A stretch of 21,919 nt of DNA from an uncultured Lachnospiraceae bacterium (GTDB lineage: Bacteria > Bacillota > Clostridia > Lachnospirales > Lachnospiraceae), in NCBI GenBank assembly GCA_902796375.1, contig CADBOW010000192.1, positions 1 to 21,919 on the forward strand, written 5' to 3'. The notes beneath the pieces were generated by a model. That model ran no database searches. It saw only the letters and a list, made by a program, of their open reading frames with translations, and was not told the DNA's origin. A program made the position numbers and the translations under genes. Shown here piece by piece: positions 1 to 8,218 of this stretch; position 1 is the first letter of the stretch, and the number at the start of each line of letters is the position of its first letter.

Positions 1-8
1 AATCAGAT

Positions 9-692
9 ATGGAAATCCTCAGAGTTGAACATTTGACAAAGGTATATGGCAGCGGTGAGACAGAAGTCCGGGCGGTGGATGATATCAGCTTCTCGGTTGA
101 GAAGGGAGAGTTCCTCTGCATCATCGGTGCTTCCGGAAGCGGGAAATCCACGCTTCTGCACCTCCTGGGCGGGGTGGACCGGCCGACCTCGGGTCAGGTT
201 TTTATCGACGGAGAGGATATCTACAGTCAGGATGACGATACACTGGCGGTGTTCCGGCGCAGGCAGGTGGGACTGATCTATCAGTTCTACAATCTGATCC
301 CGGTACTCACGGCGGAGGAGAATATTTCCCTTCCCTGTGATCTGGACGGAAGAGAGGTGGATCCGGAGCGGATGAAGGCGCTGATCCACACTCTGGGGCT
401 GGAAGGCAGAGAGCACCACCTTCCGAGTCAGATGTCCGGCGGGCAGCAGCAGCGGGTTGCCATCGGCCGGGCACTGATCAACCAGCCGGCGATCATTCTG
501 GCAGATGAGCTGACAGGTAACCTGGACAAGAAGACGGGGGATGAGATCATTGCTCTGCTTCAGCGTGCAAACCAGACCACCGGTCAGACCATCATAATCA
601 TCACACATGATCTGGAGATAGCAGCTCAGGCGGATCGGGTCATTACGATACAGGACGGTTCGATCCGAAAGGACGTAAGACGGGCAGGATAG
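9..692 (+). CDS. ABC exporter ATP-binding protein (MacB/LolD-like)
   Basis: This 227-residue protein is the cytoplasmic ATPase that powers the FtsX-type permease encoded directly downstream. Visible motifs in order are Walker A GASGSGKS (40-47), Q-loop Q92 in YQFYNLIP, signature MSGGQQQR (142-149), Walker B AIILADE (161-167), D-loop GNLD and switch His200 in IIITHD. Length and motif spacing match the MacB/LolD/BceA-like class of ATPases that partner FtsX permeases. One oddity is Leu168 in ADELTGNLD where the family nearly always has Pro (ADEPTGNLD); the codon is CTG, one base from CCG. The start ATG lies only eight bases inside the window, so its ribosome binding site cannot be seen. The substrate cannot be told from the sequence; peptide antibiotic export or sensing, or a lipoprotein-type substrate, are the usual possibilities. 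Confidence 0.95.
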   Translation: MEILRVEHLTKVYGSGETEVRAVDDISFSVEKGEFLCIIGASGSGKSTLLHLLGGVDRPTSGQVFIDGEDIYSQDDDTLAVFRRRQVGLIYQFYNLIPVLTAEENISLPCDLDGREVDPERMKALIHTLGLEGREHHLPSQMSGGQQQRVAIGRALINQPAIILADELTGNLDKKTGDEIIALLQRANQTTGQTIIIITHDLEIAAQADRVITIQDGSIRKDVRRAG

Positions 693-750
693 CCAGGACG
701 GCAGAAATTCGTCTGCTGAGCGGCAGATCTGAATCATGGAGGATGAATCG

Positions 751-3333
751 GTGAATGTGATCAGTAATTTTACAAAACGTAATCTGATGCGGAATCGGAA
801 ACGTACGGTGGTTACCATTATCGGAGTCATGCTGTCAACGGCACTGATCTGTACCGTAGTCGGTATGGCCGCCACCTTCCGGGCGTCGATGATCGAGGAT
901 TACAAGCAGCATGTGGGAAACTATCATGCCCAGTATTATGATGTGCCGGCGGAGATCAGCGGACTGATCACCGAAAATGCACATACGGAGCTGGCAGGGA
1001 TCCTGTCGAATCTGGGTATGGCAGCGATAGAGGATGAAAAACGGGTCAGAAATTATGTAAACATATCCGGGGCGAATGATACCCTGTTTACACAGATGAA
1101 TGTGGAACTGCTGGAGGGAAGGCTGCCGGAGAATGACAGCGAACTGGTCATTCCCTCCAACTATTCCGAACTCTCCACGGCTCCAAAGCTGGGAGATACC
1201 GTAACCTACGCCCTGGGAGACAGATATCTGGTGTCCGACGGAAGTGAGGTGAAGCCCAAGCAGGGGGAATATGACGAAGAGCAGCTGGCAATCCGGGAAG
1301 AGAAAACCTTTTGTGTCGTGGGGATCGCAAAGGATTTATCCAAGGTGGACGGTTATATGGCACCGGCCTATCTCTGTCTCTTCCGGCAGAATGAATTTCA
1401 GGACGGTGACCTGGATGTCTATGTCCGTATCGATCAGCCGTCGGAATCCAATGCAATATTTGCAAATCTTCAGCTGCAGCTGGCAGCGGAGGGATATACG
1501 GACTATCCGAACCTGAATAATATGGTTATGTATGAGGGTGGCCTGAGTGAACGCTCCCTGAAGATGGTATTCGGTCTGGGGCTGGTGGTCTGTCTTATCA
1601 TCATCGGAACCAGTGTCTTCGTGATCGCAAACGGATTTCGGATCTCCGTGGAGGATAAGAAGGTTCAGTTCGGTATGCTGGCCAGCGTAGGAGCTACGAA
1701 ACGTCAGATCCGGAATATCGTGCTTCGTGAGGGCGCCTATATCTTTGTGATCGGAACAACGGCAGGCATCGCTCTGGGAGCCTTTGTGATCTGGGTGCTG
1801 GATCAGGTCGTCAACCTGCTCCTGAAGGATATGATCAACATGAAAATGGTCTACACCCTGCCCTGGTGGGTTGTGTTATCCACGATCCTCATGTCGGCGG
1901 TTACGATCTATTTCGCTTCGATCATACCGGCTCATGCCGCCATGAAGATATCCCCCATTGATATCATCCGGGGAAGAAACCGGGTCAGGGTATATGAGGA
2001 GAAGCTGCATGCAGGGAAGTGGATCCGGAAGTACTTCGGCATGGGCGGCGTGATCGCAAAGAAGAATCTCCAGCGCACCCGAAAGAAATACAGGACCACA
2101 GTCATCTCGCTGGTGGTGGGTATGGCCGTGTTTATCGGCATCAACAGCTTCGTCGGCTACGGAAAACGACTGGTGGGTGAGGTATATACCAAGATGTCCT
2201 ACAATGTGATGGTTTCTGCAGCGGAGGATGTGGAGAAGGCCCATCGGGATTATGAGAAGATCCGGCACCTGTCGTCGGTCCGGAGAAGCATTTACGGATA
2301 TGAATGTACCGGAAGGCTGAGTGCGAATACCTATGCCAGGGATGTTTCCGAGTTCGGATATGAAAATGAAGATGAAGACGAGGATGAAATGCTCTACCTG
2401 AACATCGTCGTTCTTCCGGAGAATTATTTCAGAGAGTATTTAAGTGTTCTGAAAGAGGAGAATGCGGATATCACCAAGGTCGGGGTTCTGGCAGACCATA
2501 GGCTGTATACGGATGAGGAAGGGGTGATACACCATGGGAAGGGAACAAATGTGGAGGACGGAGACTCCATGACCTTCAGCTATGTGTCGGACTATCTGGA
2601 GCTGACCAACGAGCAGCTGGAAGGCGGTGCGGATCCGGAGGTCCTTGCGGAGAGAACGGTGGAGCTTCTTCGGGTTACGGACGAGCCCGCGGAGCTGCCC
2701 TTTACCTACGAGAATATCCAGCGGGATGGCGGGCTGATCCTCTTCGTGTGTGACGGCTTCTTCGACCGGAATCCGGCGAGTCTCTCTCCCGGATCCCTGT
2801 TTCTGGATTCGGAGGATCCGGATGATCTGGAACTGACCATAAGACATATGAAAGAAAATGCTGAAATCGGCGACATTAACGTATATAATGAAGATGCAGA
2901 GGCAGGAGCCAGCCGCAGACTGATCCTTGTGGTGGAGATCTTCCTGTACGGCTTCATAACGGTGATCGCCCTGATCGGTGTTACAAATGTATTTAATACC
3001 ATCACGACAAATATGAATCTCCGCAGGAGAGAATTTGCCATGCTGCGGTCCGTGGGAATGACAAAGAGGGAATTCTTCCGGATGATCCGGGTGGAAGGAG
3101 CCATGTATGCGGTACGGTCCATGGTGTTCGGTATTCCCTTCGGAATCCTGCTGTCCTGGATAGTCTACCTTATGATCAGAAGAGAGTATGATTACGGATA
3201 CTTCGTTCCCGGGAAGGCAATACTCATTTCGATCCTGGTAGTGATCCTGATCGTGGGCTTCTGCATGTGGTCGGCGGTCCGGAAGCTGACGAAGCAGAAT
3301 ATTATTGATACGATCCGAAAACAAACATATTAA
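751..3333 (+). CDS. FtsX-family ABC transporter permease, 8 TM, two large ectodomains
   Basis: This 860-residue integral membrane protein is the permease partner of the upstream ATPase. It shows two copies of the FtsX architecture: TM about 19-43, an ectodomain about 44-270, three TM (about 272-295, 329-353, 372-395), then TM about 448-468, a second ectodomain to about 720, and three TM (about 724-749, 788-809, 823-842). Each membrane half carries the typical cytoplasmic loop (FGMLASVGATKRQ and FAMLRSVGMTKRE). The start is chosen at GTG 751 because GGAGG at 738-742 sits 8 bases before it; the in-frame ATG at 736 has no upstream Shine-Dalgarno sequence and overlaps that GGAGG. The second ectodomain has an acidic run (NEDEDEDE). 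Its stop codon overlaps the ribosome binding site of the response regulator gene, so the three genes form one operon. The substrate is unknown. Confidence 0.92.
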   Translation: MNVISNFTKRNLMRNRKRTVVTIIGVMLSTALICTVVGMAATFRASMIEDYKQHVGNYHAQYYDVPAEISGLITENAHTELAGILSNLGMAAIEDEKRVRNYVNISGANDTLFTQMNVELLEGRLPENDSELVIPSNYSELSTAPKLGDTVTYALGDRYLVSDGSEVKPKQGEYDEEQLAIREEKTFCVVGIAKDLSKVDGYMAPAYLCLFRQNEFQDGDLDVYVRIDQPSESNAIFANLQLQLAAEGYTDYPNLNNMVMYEGGLSERSLKMVFGLGLVVCLIIIGTSVFVIANGFRISVEDKKVQFGMLASVGATKRQIRNIVLREGAYIFVIGTTAGIALGAFVIWVLDQVVNLLLKDMINMKMVYTLPWWVVLSTILMSAVTIYFASIIPAHAAMKISPIDIIRGRNRVRVYEEKLHAGKWIRKYFGMGGVIAKKNLQRTRKKYRTTVISLVVGMAVFIGINSFVGYGKRLVGEVYTKMSYNVMVSAAEDVEKAHRDYEKIRHLSSVRRSIYGYECTGRLSANTYARDVSEFGYENEDEDEDEMLYLNIVVLPENYFREYLSVLKEENADITKVGVLADHRLYTDEEGVIHHGKGTNVEDGDSMTFSYVSDYLELTNEQLEGGADPEVLAERTVELLRVTDEPAELPFTYENIQRDGGLILFVCDGFFDRNPASLSPGSLFLDSEDPDDLELTIRHMKENAEIGDINVYNEDAEAGASRRLILVVEIFLYGFITVIALIGVTNVFNTITTNMNLRRREFAMLRSVGMTKREFFRMIRVEGAMYAVRSMVFGIPFGILLSWIVYLMIRREYDYGYFVPGKAILISILVVILIVGFCMWSAVRKLTKQNIIDTIRKQTY

Positions 3334-3347
3334 GGAGTTTGGAATCT

Positions 3348-4010
3348 ATGAAACTGAAATTACTCTTGGTGGAAGACAGCCCTATGATCATTCGCGGACT
3401 TCAGTATACACTGGAGCAGGCTGGCTATGAGGTTGTGGTATGCATGTCCAAAAGAATGGCAGATGACCGGCTGGCGCGGATGCAGTTTGACGTGGCGGTT
3501 CTGGATGTGAATCTGCCGGACGGAAGCGGCTTTGATCTGTGCAAACAGCTTAAGGACGAGACGGATATTCCGGTGATCTTCCTGACGGCCAGAGATGAGG
3601 AAAGCGATGTGGTGATGGGCTTTGACCTGGGGGCGGATGATTATATACTGAAGCCCTTCCGTAACAGGGAACTGATCTCCCGGATCGAAAATGTTCTTCG
3701 CAGGACAGGGAAGACCAAAAAGAAGATCCTGGTGGGTGACGTGGAGGTGGATACGGAATCCGATCAGGTGCTGGTGAAGGGAGAACCGGTGGAATTTACA
3801 CAGCTGGAGTACAAGATCCTGCTGATGCTGGTTCAGAATGCGGGACAGACCCTGACACGGGAACAGATCCTGGATCGGATATGGGATATGTCCGGAAATT
3901 TCGTGGAGGACAACACTCTTACGGTTTACATAAAACGGATTCGGGAGAAGCTGGGAGATGCGGATGTGATCCGTACCGTGAAAGGGGTCGGATATCGCGT
4001 TGAGGCATGA
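3348..4010 (+). CDS. OmpR/PhoB-family response regulator
   Basis: This 220-residue two-component regulator has an N-terminal receiver domain and a C-terminal winged-helix DNA-binding domain (about 125-220). The receiver keeps all key residues: acidic pair Glu9-Asp10, phospho-acceptor Asp53 (VLDVNLPDG), Thr80 (FLTARD) and Lys102 (ILKPF). The effector ends with the usual VRTVKGVGYR-like segment, here VIRTVKGVGYRVEA. I chose ATG 3348 because AAGGAG at 3332-3337 is 10 bases upstream; an in-frame TTG at 3339 would be only one base from that site. It is the last gene of the ABC transporter operon, which suggests that it controls the exporter in response to its substrate, as in Bce-like modules (inference). 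No histidine kinase gene follows; the next gene is purA. A kinase may lie left of the window or elsewhere. Confidence 0.95.
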   Translation: MKLKLLLVEDSPMIIRGLQYTLEQAGYEVVVCMSKRMADDRLARMQFDVAVLDVNLPDGSGFDLCKQLKDETDIPVIFLTARDEESDVVMGFDLGADDYILKPFRNRELISRIENVLRRTGKTKKKILVGDVEVDTESDQVLVKGEPVEFTQLEYKILLMLVQNAGQTLTREQILDRIWDMSGNFVEDNTLTVYIKRIREKLGDADVIRTVKGVGYRVEA

Positions 4011-4033
4011 ACGCGGGTTTCATGAAAATCTTC

Positions 4034-4062
4034 TTTACTTCTACAGTATGGTAGGCTATAAT
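4034..4062 (+). promoter_or_regulatory. Predicted sigma-A promoter for purA
   Basis: A perfect -10 box TATAAT at 4057-4062 is preceded, after exactly 17 bases, by TTTACT at 4034-4039 (4 of 6 matches to TTGACA). The predicted transcript start is about 4069, giving a purA leader of about 105 bases that begins directly with the hairpin region at 4069-4101. It lies 24 bases after the response regulator stop codon, so purA can be transcribed independently of the ABC operon. Confidence 0.75.
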
Positions 4063-4070
4063 GTGCAGGT

Positions 4071-4101
4071 AAGAGCCACCTTACACCTTCAGGTGGCTTT
4101 T
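4071..4101 (+). terminator. Hairpin: terminator of the ABC operon and/or purA leader attenuator
   Basis: AGCCACC (4074-4080) pairs perfectly with GGTGGCT (4092-4098) around an 11-base loop, and the stem can extend by AAG/TTT pairing to 4071 and 4101. A short T run (4098-4101) follows before GCTGTG, so it is a modest intrinsic terminator. It sits after the response regulator gene but also at the extreme 5' end of the predicted purA transcript. A competing 5-bp hairpin, GTAAG (4069-4073) with CTTAC (4080-4084), would break the main stem. Confidence 0.6.
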
Positions 4102-4173
4102 GCTGTGTACAGGACAGTTCGACATTTTTATTGATGATAGGACCGGCTGCAGGGCCGGATGAAAGGAAGGAAC

Positions 4174-5460
4174 ATGGTTACAGCAATCGTAGGTGCAAAT
4201 TGGGGCGACGAAGGAAAAGGCAAGATCACGGATATGCTGGCGGAGACCTCCGACATCATCATCCGTTTTCAGGGTGGTGCGAATGCAGGACATACGATCA
4301 TAAACAATTACGGCAAATTTGCATTGCATACGCTTCCCTCCGGTGTGTTCTATGACCATACCACAAGCATCATAGGGAACGGTGTAGCACTGGATATCCC
4401 GAAGCTGTTTCGTGAAATCAGGGATATAGAGGAGAAGGGAGTTCCCACGCCGAAGATCCTGGTATCGGACCGCGCCCAGATGGTAATGCCGTATCACGTG
4501 CTGTTTGACGGATATGAAGAGGAGAGACTTGCCGGTAAGTCCTTCGGATCCACCAAGTCCGGCATAGCTCCTTTCTACTCGGATAAATATGCGAAGATCG
4601 GGTTCCAGGTCAGTGAGCTTTTTGATGATGAGGCTTCCCTGAAGGACAAGATCGGAAGAGTGATCACACAGAAGAATGTACTGCTGGAGCATTTGTACGG
4701 AAAACCGCTGCTTACGGTGGATGAAGTATATGCAACCCTGATGGAATATAAGGAGATGGTGGAACCCTATGTCTGCGACGTGTCCGCATTTCTGTATGAG
4801 GCCATCAAAGAGGGAAAGAATATCCTGCTGGAGGGACAGCTGGGGTCCATGAAGGATCCGGATCACGGGATCTATCCCATGGTCACTTCCTCATCCACGC
4901 TGGCTGCATACGGAGCCATCGGCGCCGGCATTCCGCCCTATGAGATCAGGAAGATCGTTACGGTGGTTAAGGCTTATTCCAGTGCGGTGGGTGCAGGGGA
5001 ATTTGTCAGTGAGATCTTCGGCGATGAGGCGGATGAGCTGAGAAGACGCGGCGGAGACGGCGGAGAATTCGGGGCGACCACAGGACGGCCCCGCAGAATG
5101 GGCTGGTTTGACTGTGTGGCAACCCGCTACGGCTGCCGGATCCAGGGTACCACGGATGTTGCATTTACGGTACTGGATGTTCTCGGATACCTGGATGAGA
5201 TTCCGGTATGCGTCGGCTATGAGATCGACGGTACGGTTACGAAGGATTTCCCGGTGACCACGAAGCTGAAGCATGCAAAGCCGGTTTACAAGGTTCTTCC
5301 GGGCTGGAAGTGTGACATCCGGGGAATCACGAAATACGAAGATCTGCCGGAGAACTGCAGAAACTATATCGAGTTCATCCAGCAGGAGATTGGCTTCCCG
5401 ATCACGATGGTATCCAACGGACCGGGCCGCCATGAGATCATTTACAGAAACGCGGAATAA
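4174..5460 (+). CDS. purA: Adenylosuccinate synthetase
   Basis: This 428-residue cytoplasmic enzyme joins IMP and aspartate with GTP to make adenylosuccinate, the first committed step from IMP to AMP. The N-terminal GTP loop reads NWGDEGKGK, with catalytic Asp12 and Lys15, followed by GGANAGHT with catalytic His40. Further family segments are STKSGIAP, LEGQLGS, TVVKAYSSAVGAGEF and GATTGRPRRMGWFD. Length is normal for the family. ATG 4174 is preferred to the in-frame ATG at 4159, because the purine-rich AAAGGAAGG at 4162-4170 lies just before 4174 and inside the longer reading, and because family members start close to the GDEGKGK motif. It has its own promoter (4034-4062) and strong terminator (5505-5556), so it appears to be monocistronic. 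The leader carries hairpins that could regulate it; I do not recognise a known riboswitch class there. Confidence 0.97.
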   Translation: MVTAIVGANWGDEGKGKITDMLAETSDIIIRFQGGANAGHTIINNYGKFALHTLPSGVFYDHTTSIIGNGVALDIPKLFREIRDIEEKGVPTPKILVSDRAQMVMPYHVLFDGYEEERLAGKSFGSTKSGIAPFYSDKYAKIGFQVSELFDDEASLKDKIGRVITQKNVLLEHLYGKPLLTVDEVYATLMEYKEMVEPYVCDVSAFLYEAIKEGKNILLEGQLGSMKDPDHGIYPMVTSSSTLAAYGAIGAGIPPYEIRKIVTVVKAYSSAVGAGEFVSEIFGDEADELRRRGGDGGEFGATTGRPRRMGWFDCVATRYGCRIQGTTDVAFTVLDVLGYLDEIPVCVGYEIDGTVTKDFPVTTKLKHAKPVYKVLPGWKCDIRGITKYEDLPENCRNYIEFIQQEIGFPITMVSNGPGRHEIIYRNAE

Positions 5461-5470
5461 AGATCATATC

Positions 5471-5494
5471 CGGATGCGGCCGCGCCGCATTCCG
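5471..5494 (+). other. GC-rich hairpin after purA
   Basis: ATGCGGC (5474-5480) pairs perfectly with GCCGCAT (5484-5490) around a 3-base loop, and outer CGG/CCG bases extend the stem with one bulge. No T run follows, so it is not by itself a classic intrinsic terminator. It may stabilise the purA mRNA 3' end or help the terminator just downstream. Confidence 0.6.
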
Positions 5495-5504
5495 ATCAGA
5501 ATAT

Positions 5505-5556
5505 ACGGGGGCTCAGCGTCGAGTTTAGGATGGCTGGATCCCCGTGTTTCTTTTTT
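5505..5556 (+). terminator. Intrinsic terminator of purA
   Basis: ACGGGG (5505-5510) pairs with CCCCGT (5540-5545); inside it CAGC (5514-5517) pairs with GCTG (5533-5536), giving a two-part stem. It is followed immediately by GTTTCTTTTTT (5546-5556), a strong T tract. This closes the purA unit 45-96 bases after its stop codon. Confidence 0.82.
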
Positions 5557-5577
5557 CCGGGCGGCGGGGATACGGTG

Positions 5578-5606
5578 TTGCGGTTTTACCGGAAATGGTG
5601 TATTAT
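5578..5606 (+). promoter_or_regulatory. Possible promoter of the 5648-12971 gene cluster
   Basis: TTGCGG (5578-5583) and TATTAT (5601-5606) are spaced by 17 bases. The -35 box matches only 3 of 6 consensus positions and the -10 box 5 of 6. Its position between the purA terminator and the next gene supports it. The predicted transcript start is about 5613, with a leader of about 35 bases. Confidence 0.5.
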
Positions 5607-5647
5607 GTTGCAGAATATGACTATCTGAGAGGAGAACTCTTCAGGCG

Positions 5648-6118
5648 ATGATCCGATATCATGTAAAACGGAATAAGAAGAGTCGGAATACGCTTCGGTA
5701 TCTGGGCGTTTTCCTGTTTGTATTTGGTGCCTTTCTTTTATATCTCTTTTTCTCCGGCATGGCTTCCAGCCACCTGTTCGGCGCCATCATCGGAGCCCTG
5801 ATCGGAGCTTATGGAGTCTATCTGTTTATCCATACATTTGAAGAGGATAAATATGATATCGACTATGAATTCGGAGACACGGAAATGACTGTGAAGCACT
5901 ACAGGGGTGAAACGGTTTATTCCTATGACGATATCGATGATGTAACCCTGGTCGTTCCGGAGAATGAGATGATCTACAGTCTGATCCTGATCCGGGCGGG
6001 CAAGAAGAAATATCTGATCCCCTTTTCCTATAAGAAGGATGCCTGCGATCAGATCTACGCCCATCTTACGGCACGGGTGACGGAGAAACGGCTGGAGGAA
6101 GAGATCAGAAACGGCTGA
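5648..6118 (+). CDS. Small two-TM protein with YcxB/PH-like cytoplasmic domain
   Basis: This 156-residue protein has two adjacent hydrophobic segments (about 17-36 and 43-62) after a basic N-terminus, followed by a soluble domain of about 90 residues made mainly of predicted beta strands (YDIDYEFGDTEMTVKHY, then TVYSYDDIDDVTLV). That layout is typical of YcxB-like/bacterial PH-domain membrane proteins, whose functions are mostly unknown; the assignment rests on architecture, not on a diagnostic motif. The ATG has AGGAG at 5630-5634, 13 bases upstream, which is rather far. It opens a run of same-strand genes, with the HAD phosphatase starting 35 bases after its stop codon. I do not know its function. 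Confidence 0.8.
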   Translation: MIRYHVKRNKKSRNTLRYLGVFLFVFGAFLLYLFFSGMASSHLFGAIIGALIGAYGVYLFIHTFEEDKYDIDYEFGDTEMTVKHYRGETVYSYDDIDDVTLVVPENEMIYSLILIRAGKKKYLIPFSYKKDACDQIYAHLTARVTEKRLEEEIRNG

Positions 6119-6153
6119 TGGGATTCACAGGCCGGCTACAGGAGGAAGCAACC

Positions 6154-6951
6154 ATGATAAAGCTGATAGCAAGTGATATCGACGGAACCCTGGTTCCGGA
6201 CGGGACGGATCGGATCGATCCTGAAATGATGGGAGTGATCCGTGAGCTGAAGGAGCATGGGATCGTATTCGCCGGAGCCAGCGGACGCCAGTTCCTCAGT
6301 ATGAAGAAGCTGTTTGAGCCGGTCTGGCAGGACATTTACTATATTACGGATAACGGAAGCGTTCTCAGGGATGCGAATACCATTCTCAGATATCATGTGA
6401 TCCCCCGTCCGCTCCTGATGGAGCTGATCCATGATGCAAAACGCCTTCCGGGCTGTGATATCATGCTTTGCGGCGTGGACTGCGCCTATTGTGAGGAATA
6501 CAGCGAGATGTTCTACTGGCTGCGGGATTCCTACAAGTTCAATATTCAGGTGCTGGGGGATTTCGAAATGCATCTTCGGGATGATATCGTGAAGATGTCC
6601 ATTTACCAGAAGGATCACGCAGAGGAGACTGTAAATGCCTGGTTCACACCCAAGTGGCGCAATCAGTTTAAGATCGCATCTGCCGGAACCATGTGGATGG
6701 ATATCGTGGAGCCGGATGCGGATAAGGGAAGCAGCCTCCGGGATCTTCAGATCCATCTGGGGATCACGAAGGAAGAGACCATGGTATTCGGCGACAATCT
6801 GAATGACATCGGTATGCTGGAGGCGGCTGCGGAGAGCTATGCCATCGGAAGCGCCCGGCCGGAGGTGCGTCAGGCGGCCCGGCATGTGGCACCGCCCCTG
6901 TCCCAGAACGGGGAAACCCAGGTGCTGCGGAATCTGCTTGCAAGCCTTTAG
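6154..6951 (+). CDS. Cof-type HAD-superfamily phosphatase
   Basis: This 265-residue cytoplasmic hydrolase belongs to the Cof/YidA (type IIB cap) branch of the HAD superfamily, which dephosphorylates small sugar or nucleotide phosphates such as FMN or sugar phosphates. Motif I is SDIDGTLV, with nucleophile Asp8 and Asp10; motif II is Ser43 in ASGR; motif III is Lys191 in DADKGSSL; motif IV is GDNLNDIGML (213-222). The central cap region lies between about 80 and 185. ATG 6154 is chosen because AGGAGG at 6140-6145 is 8 bases upstream; an in-frame ATG at 6118 overlaps the previous stop codon and lacks such a site. The substrate cannot be predicted. It lies between a small membrane protein gene and isocitrate dehydrogenase, with a 42-base gap to the latter. 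Confidence 0.93.
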   Translation: MIKLIASDIDGTLVPDGTDRIDPEMMGVIRELKEHGIVFAGASGRQFLSMKKLFEPVWQDIYYITDNGSVLRDANTILRYHVIPRPLLMELIHDAKRLPGCDIMLCGVDCAYCEEYSEMFYWLRDSYKFNIQVLGDFEMHLRDDIVKMSIYQKDHAEETVNAWFTPKWRNQFKIASAGTMWMDIVEPDADKGSSLRDLQIHLGITKEETMVFGDNLNDIGMLEAAAESYAIGSARPEVRQAARHVAPPLSQNGETQVLRNLLASL

Positions 6952-6993
6952 GGCTTTTGAATAGAGGTAAGTATTATCAAATGGAGGAACACT

Positions 6994-8208
6994 ATGAGCA
7001 AGATTGAAATGAAGACGCCACTGGTTGAGATGGACGGAGATGAGATGACTCGTATTCTCTGGCAGTACATTAAGGATGAGCTGCTGCTCCCCTTTGTGGA
7101 TCTGAAGACCGAGTATTACGACCTGGGACTGGAGCATCGGAACGAGACGGATGATCAGGTTACCTTCGATTCGGCCTATGCGACCAAGAAGTACGGCGTG
7201 GCGGTAAAATGTGCCACCATTACTCCGAATGCTGCACGGGTTGAGGAGTATAACCTGAAGGAAATGTGGAAGAGTCCCAACGGCACGATCCGTGCGATCC
7301 TGGACGGAACCGTATTTCGCGCACCGATCCAGGTGAAGGGTATCACTCCCTGTGTAAGAAACTGGGAGAAGCCCATCACCATCGCACGTCATGCTTATGG
7401 TGATGTCTATAAGGCAAGCGAGATGAAGATCCCGGGACCGGGAAAGGTTGAGCTGGTCTATACCGCGGAGGACGGTACGGAGGAACGTGTTCTGGTGCAT
7501 GAATTCAAGGAAGCCGGAGTTGTTCAGGGTATGCATAACCTGGTTCCCTCCATGGAAAGCTTTGCAAGAAGCTGCTTCACCTATGCGCTGGATACAAAGC
7601 AGACCATCTGGTTCGCTACGAAGGATACCATTTCAAAGAAATATGACCACACCTTCAAGGATGTGTTCCAGGAAATCTTTGACCGGGAATTTAAGGAGAA
7701 GTTTGAAGCGGCAGGGATTGAGTATTTCTATACCCTGATCGATGATGCGGTTGCACGTGTCATGAAATCCAAGGGCGGATTTATCTGGGCCTGCAAGAAT
7801 TATGACGGAGATGTAATGAGCGACATGCTTTCCTCCGCCTTCGGTTCACTGGCCATGATGACCTCCGTTCTGGTTTCCCCCCAGGGCTTCTATGAATATG
7901 AGGCGGCTCACGGAACCGTACAGCGTCATTACTATAAGCATCTGAAGGGTGAGGAAACCTCCACCAATCCGGTAGCTACCATTTTTGCATGGACCGGAGC
8001 ATTGAGAAAACGCGGTGAGATGGATGAGCTTCCGGAGCTGATGAAGTTTGCGGACCTTCTGGAGAAGGCCACCATTTCCACCATTGAAAGCGGAACCATG
8101 ACCAAGGATCTGGCGCTGATCACAGAGCTGGATCAGGTGAATACATTGAACACGGAGAACTTTATCAAGGCGATCCGTACGACACTTGAGGGCCTGATCA
8201 CAGAATAG
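6994..8208 (+). CDS. icd: NADP-dependent isocitrate dehydrogenase, eukaryote-like (IDH1-type)
   Basis: This 404-residue enzyme oxidatively decarboxylates isocitrate to 2-oxoglutarate, making NADPH. It resembles the homodimeric type found in animals (IDH1/IDH2) and some bacteria, not the E. coli Icd type. The substrate-binding residues even share human IDH1 numbering: Ser94 and Arg100 in MWKSPNGTIR, Arg109 in GTVFR, and Arg132 in ARHAYGD. Metal and cofactor segments are also clear (LIDDAVA, WACKNYDGDVMSD, EAAHGTV, ETSTNPVA). GGAGG lies 8-9 bases before the ATG. With citrate synthase, encoded convergently at 13099-14463, it would supply 2-oxoglutarate for glutamate synthesis; aconitase is not in the window. 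Only 10 bases separate it from the J-domain/TPR gene, with no terminator between them, so the two are probably cotranscribed. Confidence 0.96.
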   Translation: MSKIEMKTPLVEMDGDEMTRILWQYIKDELLLPFVDLKTEYYDLGLEHRNETDDQVTFDSAYATKKYGVAVKCATITPNAARVEEYNLKEMWKSPNGTIRAILDGTVFRAPIQVKGITPCVRNWEKPITIARHAYGDVYKASEMKIPGPGKVELVYTAEDGTEERVLVHEFKEAGVVQGMHNLVPSMESFARSCFTYALDTKQTIWFATKDTISKKYDHTFKDVFQEIFDREFKEKFEAAGIEYFYTLIDDAVARVMKSKGGFIWACKNYDGDVMSDMLSSAFGSLAMMTSVLVSPQGFYEYEAAHGTVQRHYYKHLKGEETSTNPVATIFAWTGALRKRGEMDELPELMKFADLLEKATISTIESGTMTKDLALITELDQVNTLNTENFIKAIRTTLEGLITE

Positions 8209-8218
8209 GGACTGAAAC

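Noticed and set aside
701..727. Small hairpins formed by GCAGA/TCTGC between the ATPase and permease genes
   Set aside because: The stems are only 5 bp with no T tract, and both genes clearly act together, so a terminator or regulator is not supported.
4143..4158. CCGGC/GCCGG hairpin before the purA ribosome binding site, as a separate riboswitch
   Set aside because: A 5-bp stem alone is too little for a riboswitch call; it is kept only as part of the leader finding.
6136..7536. A 466-codon minus-strand open frame across the HAD and isocitrate dehydrogenase genes
   Set aside because: It spans two well-supported plus-strand genes and their intergenic gap and shows no family motif, so it is a shadow frame.
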